From JBQTIQ01 sp052387955 (GTDB lineage Bacteria; Actinomycetota; Acidimicrobiia; Acidimicrobiales; JACDCH01), in contig JBQTIQ010000073.1 of NCBI GenBank assembly GCA_052387955.1, forward strand, positions 1 through 16,730: a stretch of DNA of 16,730 nt, read 5' to 3'. Below are positions 14,015 through 16,730 of this stretch, in pieces. The position numbers and the translations under genes are program-made. Within the stretch, counting starts at the first letter, position 1; each line of letters opens with the position of its first letter. The notes beneath the pieces were generated by a model. That model did no database searches and was not told where the DNA came from. It saw nothing but the letters and a program-made list of their open reading frames with translations.

Positions 14015-14560
14015 TCACTCCTCGAGCTGGTCGACGCGGTTGAGGATGGTCTTGCGGCCCCGGTTCGCGCTCTCGTAGATGCGCACGGCGTCGAGCTCGT
14101 CGCCCACCAACCCCTCGAGACGAGGCACCACCTGGGACGCGGCCAGGCTGTCGTAGTCGGGTATGGCCAACGTGGTGACCAGGGGGACGTCAGCCGCCGG
14201 CTGCGCCGGCGCCGAGGACCCGGTCACGGATGTGACGGCCACGGTGGTGTCGATCGGCCCGCGGCCGTTCCCCGGCCACGATTGGCTCGGCGGCCGAGGC
14301 GTGGGCGCCGGCCTCGTCCCGCCGCCGGTCGCCTGCGCTGCGAACCCGGTCGCCTTCTTCTGCACCCGGGAGACCATCTTGATGGCCTCTTTGCTGCCCT
14401 TCTTGACGGCCAACTGGCCGAACACCCGGGCGGTGTTGACTTGTTGACGACCCTTGGTCACCAGGTCGGGGAGGATGGTCTCGGCGTTCAGCAGGAAACC
14501 GACCGGGGCGTACACGAAGAGGTCCAGCACCCGGTCGAGAGGACGGGGTTCAGGGGCCAC
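14015..14560 (-). CDS. Conserved actinobacterial-type protein of unknown function
   Basis: 181 residues with a GTG start at 14560. The N-terminal half (LDRVLDLFVYAPVGFLLNAETILPDLVTKGRQQV, then VFGQLAVKKGS) is amphipathic and could contact membrane or lipid. A Pro/Thr/Ala-rich linker spans about 80-125. The C-terminus IPDYDSLAASQVVPRLEGL followed by DELDAVRIYESANRGRKTILNRVDQL is a compact helical module that I recall at the ends of many actinobacterial small proteins, some annotated as lipid-droplet associated; I cannot name the family with certainty. A TAGATT six bases upstream of the start suggests leaderless transcription. The linker contains a 15-bp match to the family A core (14266-14280). 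Confidence 0.8.
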   Translation of the reverse strand: MAPEPRPLDRVLDLFVYAPVGFLLNAETILPDLVTKGRQQVNTARVFGQLAVKKGSKEAIKMVSRVQKKATGFAAQATGGGTRPAPTPRPPSQSWPGNGRGPIDTTVAVTSVTGSSAPAQPAADVPLVTTLAIPDYDSLAASQVVPRLEGLVGDELDAVRIYESANRGRKTILNRVDQLEE

Positions 14561-14572
14561 AGCCGCAATCTA
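14561..14572 (-). promoter_or_regulatory. Probable leaderless promoter of the 14015-14560 gene
   Basis: On the minus strand TAGATT (14572-14567) matches the TANNNT -10 pattern and is followed by six bases and the GTG start. No ribosome site is visible, as expected for a leaderless mRNA. A family A repeat begins 14 bp further upstream. Confidence 0.5.
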
Positions 14573-14585
14573 ACCGGGTTACTGG

Positions 14586-14653
14586 CGTTCCCCGGCCACC
14601 CAGGCCGGGCGCGGCCGCACCGGCGGGGGCGCTCCGGTGCTCGCATCAGCGGA
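14586..14653. repeat. Single diverged family A repeat
   Basis: It begins cgttccccggccac, keeps caggccg, and ends with ggcgctccggtgctcgcatc, matching the cobD-end copy with several changes in between. It lies between the DUF4193-like stop and the promoter of the 14015-14560 gene. Here it is not part of a coding region. Confidence 0.75.
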
Positions 14654-14715
14654 AAGAATCGCCGGTGTCGTGCCGTCGGCGGGATCGACCGAATTCGACA
14701 ACGTCGGCGGCTGAG

Positions 14716-15204
14716 TTACACGCAGTCGGCGCAGAGCTGGAGCGTGGCGTCAGCCAGCTGGGTGTGCGGCTTCACCAGGAAGCAGCTACGGCACACGAAC
14801 TCCCCGGGGCGTCGAGGTTGGATCCGGTTGCCGTCGGCCCGGTCGTCGGTGTCCGGTGGCTCCTCCTCGTCCTCCTCGTCGTCGTCGGCGGCGGCGATCC
14901 GGTCCTTGAGGATCGTGTCGAGGTCGGCCTCGACGTCGTCGGGATCGACCTCCTCGAGGTCGTCCTCCTCGCTGTCCTCCTCGCTGGCAGGCTTGGCGGG
15001 CGGGGCCGCCTCCACCTCCTCTTCGTCGTCGGCCACAACGAGGTCGTCGTCGGGGACGTCGACTTCGTCCTCGACGAGATCGACGTCGTCCTCGAACTCC
15101 TCGTCGGTATCGATCTCGGCATCGTCGATCTCGGCGTCATCCAGCTCGAGGTCCGCTTCCTCCTCGAGGTCTTCTTCGCCAGCAGGCGTTACATCTTCAG
15201 GCAT
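14716..15204 (-). CDS. DUF4193-like acidic zinc-ribbon protein
   Basis: 162 residues from the ATG at 15204. The frame is open to 15324, but that extension overlaps a perfect hairpin and looks non-coding. Residues 10-120 are overwhelmingly Asp and Glu, broken by a short AAPPAKPAS linker and a helix DLDTILKDRIAA (94-105). The C-terminus EFVCRSCFLVKPHTQLADATLQLCADC has two CxxC pairs (138/141, 158/161). This matches the zinc-ribbon end of actinobacterial DUF4193 proteins, which are normally nearer 100 residues, so the acidic part is expanded. The function of the family is unknown. The charge suggests binding to basic proteins or an intrinsically disordered segment; this is inference. Confidence 0.85.
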   Translation of the reverse strand: MPEDVTPAGEEDLEEEADLELDDAEIDDAEIDTDEEFEDDVDLVEDEVDVPDDDLVVADDEEEVEAAPPAKPASEEDSEEDDLEEVDPDDVEADLDTILKDRIAAADDDEEDEEEPPDTDDRADGNRIQPRRPGEFVCRSCFLVKPHTQLADATLQLCADCV

Positions 15205-15304
15205 GTGCGCTACGTGCTCCGGGAGATCGGGATTCCGCTGTCCGCGGCCGGGGAGGATACACAGCTGGCGCCCCAACTCATCGCAGCACTCCGCAGTGTG
15301 AACT

Positions 15305-15338
15305 CCCCGGGTCGGCCCCCGCACGGGCCGACCCGGGG
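15305..15338 (-). terminator. Strong hairpin between the M23 peptidase and DUF4193-like genes
   Basis: Perfect 14-bp stem ccccgggtcggccc / gggccgacccgggg with a six-base loop. It lies 107 bp beyond the M23 stop and 101 bp before the DUF4193-like start. There is no T-run, but the stem is among the strongest in the window. It probably ends the M23 transcript or attenuates read-through. Confidence 0.65.
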
Positions 15339-15444
15339 CGAAGTGCGGCCCGGTCAGCGAAAGCGGGGCCGGAGGGCGACGACGTCGGCCACGTAGACCT
15401 CGGTCTCGGGCAGCCGTCCGATCATCCGCACCGATGTCGGGCCC

Positions 15445-16335
15445 TCACCGACAGGCGGCGACGAGCGACGGGTAGGGGTTCACGGCCGCCCCACCGCCGG
15501 GGTGGATCTCGAAATGGAGGTGGGGGGCGCCGCCGCGGGCGTCGCCGGTGTCCCCGACCGTGCCGAGCAGGTCACCGGGCTCGACCCGGCCGGTGGCCCC
15601 GAAGGTGGAGAGGTGCGAGCCCCAGTACCGGGTGCCGTCGTCGGCGACCAACCGGAACTGGTTGCCCCCGATGGGCCCCACCACCTGTGTCACCTGGCCG
15701 CCAGCCGGGGCCAGCACCGGCGTGCCCGCGGGAGCGAAGAGATCGTTGCCGTAGTGGAAACCGGTACCGGCGCGGGGGTACCCCCAGTCGTTGACGAACT
15801 TGGCGCCCGGCACCGGGCATCGGGCCGCCGCCGGCGCCGCGGCCCCGTTCGGTGCGGCGAGGAAGAGGCGGGTGCCGGCGTAGATCGTGTACGGGGGGGT
15901 CAGGCCGTTGGCGGCGATCAGGGTCTCGGCGGGGACACCGGTACGCGACGCCAGCAGGGCCACCGTGTCTCCCGGCTCGACCGCGACGGTACCGGCTGGC
16001 CCTGGGGTGCTGGCCGGCGCGCCGGCAACGGTGCCGGCGGCGTCGCTGCCGTCGCCGGGGAGCGTGAGCGTGCGCCCGGCGATGATCCGGTCGGGGTCGG
16101 TGATCCCGTTGGCGTCGGCCAGTGCGGCGACCGTGGTGCGGTACCGGGAGGCGATACCGCTCAGCGTCTCGCCCGGTTGGATGGTGTGCTTGCCGGTGGC
16201 GACGAGGCCCCCGGCCGCGACCACGACCGCAAGGGCGACCGCCTGCGCCACCCGTGGGCGACGGTGACCGATGGGGTGCGAGCGGGCGCGAATGACAGGA
16301 CCTCCCAGTGCCTCCGCCCGCGCCAGTAGCGCCAC
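15445..16335 (-). CDS. Secreted M23 peptidase with two LysM domains
   Basis: 296 residues with a GTG start at 16335. After a basic N-terminus, residues 29-47 (VAQAVALAVVVAAGGLVAT) form a signal peptide or anchor. LysM 1 (about 49-92, HTIQPGETLSGIASRYRTTVAALADANGI) and LysM 2 (about 116-160) bind peptidoglycan. The M23 domain (about 192-282) has the zinc ligands His194 and Asp198 (HYGND) and His274 (HLHFE), plus His241 in YWGSHLS and His272, so it should be an active endopeptidase that cuts peptidoglycan cross-bridges, unlike degenerate LytM factors. Cys173 and Cys295 flank the M23 domain and could form a disulfide. It acts outside the membrane in wall remodelling. Confidence 0.92.
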   Translation of the reverse strand: MALLARAEALGGPVIRARSHPIGHRRPRVAQAVALAVVVAAGGLVATGKHTIQPGETLSGIASRYRTTVAALADANGITDPDRIIAGRTLTLPGDGSDAAGTVAGAPASTPGPAGTVAVEPGDTVALLASRTGVPAETLIAANGLTPPYTIYAGTRLFLAAPNGAAAPAAARCPVPGAKFVNDWGYPRAGTGFHYGNDLFAPAGTPVLAPAGGQVTQVVGPIGGNQFRLVADDGTRYWGSHLSTFGATGRVEPGDLLGTVGDTGDARGGAPHLHFEIHPGGGAAVNPYPSLVAACR

Positions 16336-16482
16336 TGTAAGACAGCAACACCAGCCACATCAACCCCTGGATCCCCACCACCAACAGCGGTTACAGACGG
16401 CGGCAGAGCCGACCGCGGCCTGCCGGCCCCAACGGCGGGTGGAGTGGGGGTGGGCCGGGCTAGCCGGGCCAGTGGGTGGGCC
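16336..16482. other. Intergenic stretch upstream of the M23 gene
   Basis: 147 bp between the M23 start and the right-hand repeat array. It should contain the M23 promoter, but I see no clear -10/-35 pair, no ribosome site close to the GTG and no convincing ORF. With the array it makes a 395-bp stretch without a gene. Confidence 0.5.
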
Positions 16483-16730
16483 TAGATCTGCTCGGTCCCG
16501 ATAAGGCTTGACATTGTGACAAGCTCCGGGACCGAGCAGATGCCGACCGAGCGACCGCCAGGGAGCCGGGCGGCGATGGGGGCCGGGGGGCGCAGCCCCC
16601 CAGCTAGATCTGCTCGGTCCCGAGAAGGCTTGACGTTGTGACAAGGTCCGGGACCGAGCAGATGCCGACCGAGCGACCGCCAGGGAGCCGGGCGGCGATG
16701 GGGGCCGGGGGGCCGCAGCCCCCCAGCTAG
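16483..16730. repeat. Tandem array of ~122-bp hairpin repeats carrying the family B core
   Basis: Unit 1 is 16483-16604 (122 bp) and unit 2 is 16605-16727 (123 bp, one extra C in the hairpin loop). A third unit starts at the last three bases, so the array continues beyond the window. Each unit has perfect 15-bp inverted arms atctgctcggtcccg / cgggaccgagcagat (16486-16500 with 16527-16541; 16608-16622 with 16649-16663) around a 26-base loop. Next comes gaccgagcgaccgccaggga and a G-run/C-run hairpin (16585-16601; 16707-16724) like that of the 1575-1807 array. The arms are identical between units, while the loops differ at three bases. Confidence 0.9.

Noticed and set aside
16332..16338. GCCACTG, identical to the core of a cobalamin riboswitch B12 box, in a window with cob genes
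   Set aside because: It lies at the GTG start of the M23 gene, on the plus strand with no gene after it in the window. The other conserved riboswitch helices are absent, and it is far from cobU.
1..16730. tRNA, rRNA, phage or insertion-sequence genes
   Set aside because: I scanned for T-loop-like motifs, rRNA-like blocks, transposase or integrase motifs and terminal inverted repeats, and found none that I can support.

Overview
The window is very GC-rich, packed with genes on both strands, and reads as chromosomal DNA of a high-GC actinobacterium. The gene content (an acidic zinc-ribbon protein of the DUF4193 type, a coiled-coil C4 zinc-ribbon protein beside cob genes, a class A PBP with a Pro/Thr/Ala tail, frequent GTG starts and leaderless-looking promoters) suggests the Acidimicrobiia or a close relative. 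That placement is inference from gene style, not from a search.

Layout. Positions 1-212 are a tandem array of 103-bp units (family A) running into the stop codon of a small membrane protein (210-683, minus). Next on the minus strand come a coiled-coil zinc-ribbon protein (763-1512), a second tandem array (family B, 1575-1807) and a bifunctional penicillin-binding protein (1804-4017). Diverging from it is a plus-strand run with overlapping start and stop codons, cobU-cobS-cobD (4247-6440), for the last steps of adenosylcobalamin synthesis. cobD runs into a family A repeat that supplies its last ~29 codons. A small HAD phosphatase (6496-6963), msrA (7007-7657) and a PAS-GGDEF-EAL protein with a degenerate GGDEF domain (about 7721-9532) follow.

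Two small ORFs (a proline-rich peptide and a 49-residue membrane protein) precede the most striking gene, 10272-11771. It encodes a 499-residue diiron hydroxylase closely patterned on the toluene-4-monooxygenase alpha subunit TmoA, with a C-terminal YHS domain that keeps its cysteine site. No beta, gamma, effector, ferredoxin or reductase gene accompanies it in the window. It has a strong Shine-Dalgarno, ends in a strong hairpin, and changes codon choice abruptly near residue 285-305.

The right part is all minus strand: an IclR regulator (12026-12847), a NUDIX hydrolase (12992-13399), a GNAT acetyltransferase (13495-13971), an uncharacterised actinobacterial-type protein (14015-14560), the acidic DUF4193-like protein (14716-15204) and a LysM-LysM-M23 cell-wall peptidase (15445-16335). 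The window ends in another tandem array (16483-16730, units of about 122 bp) that shares the family B core and adds a perfect 15-bp inverted repeat.

The genes form no single system. Themes are cell-wall synthesis and turnover (PBP, M23), B12 assembly, redox repair and c-di-GMP turnover. The points most worth following up are the orphan hydroxylase and the two repeat families that sit at gene ends and in one case extend a protein.
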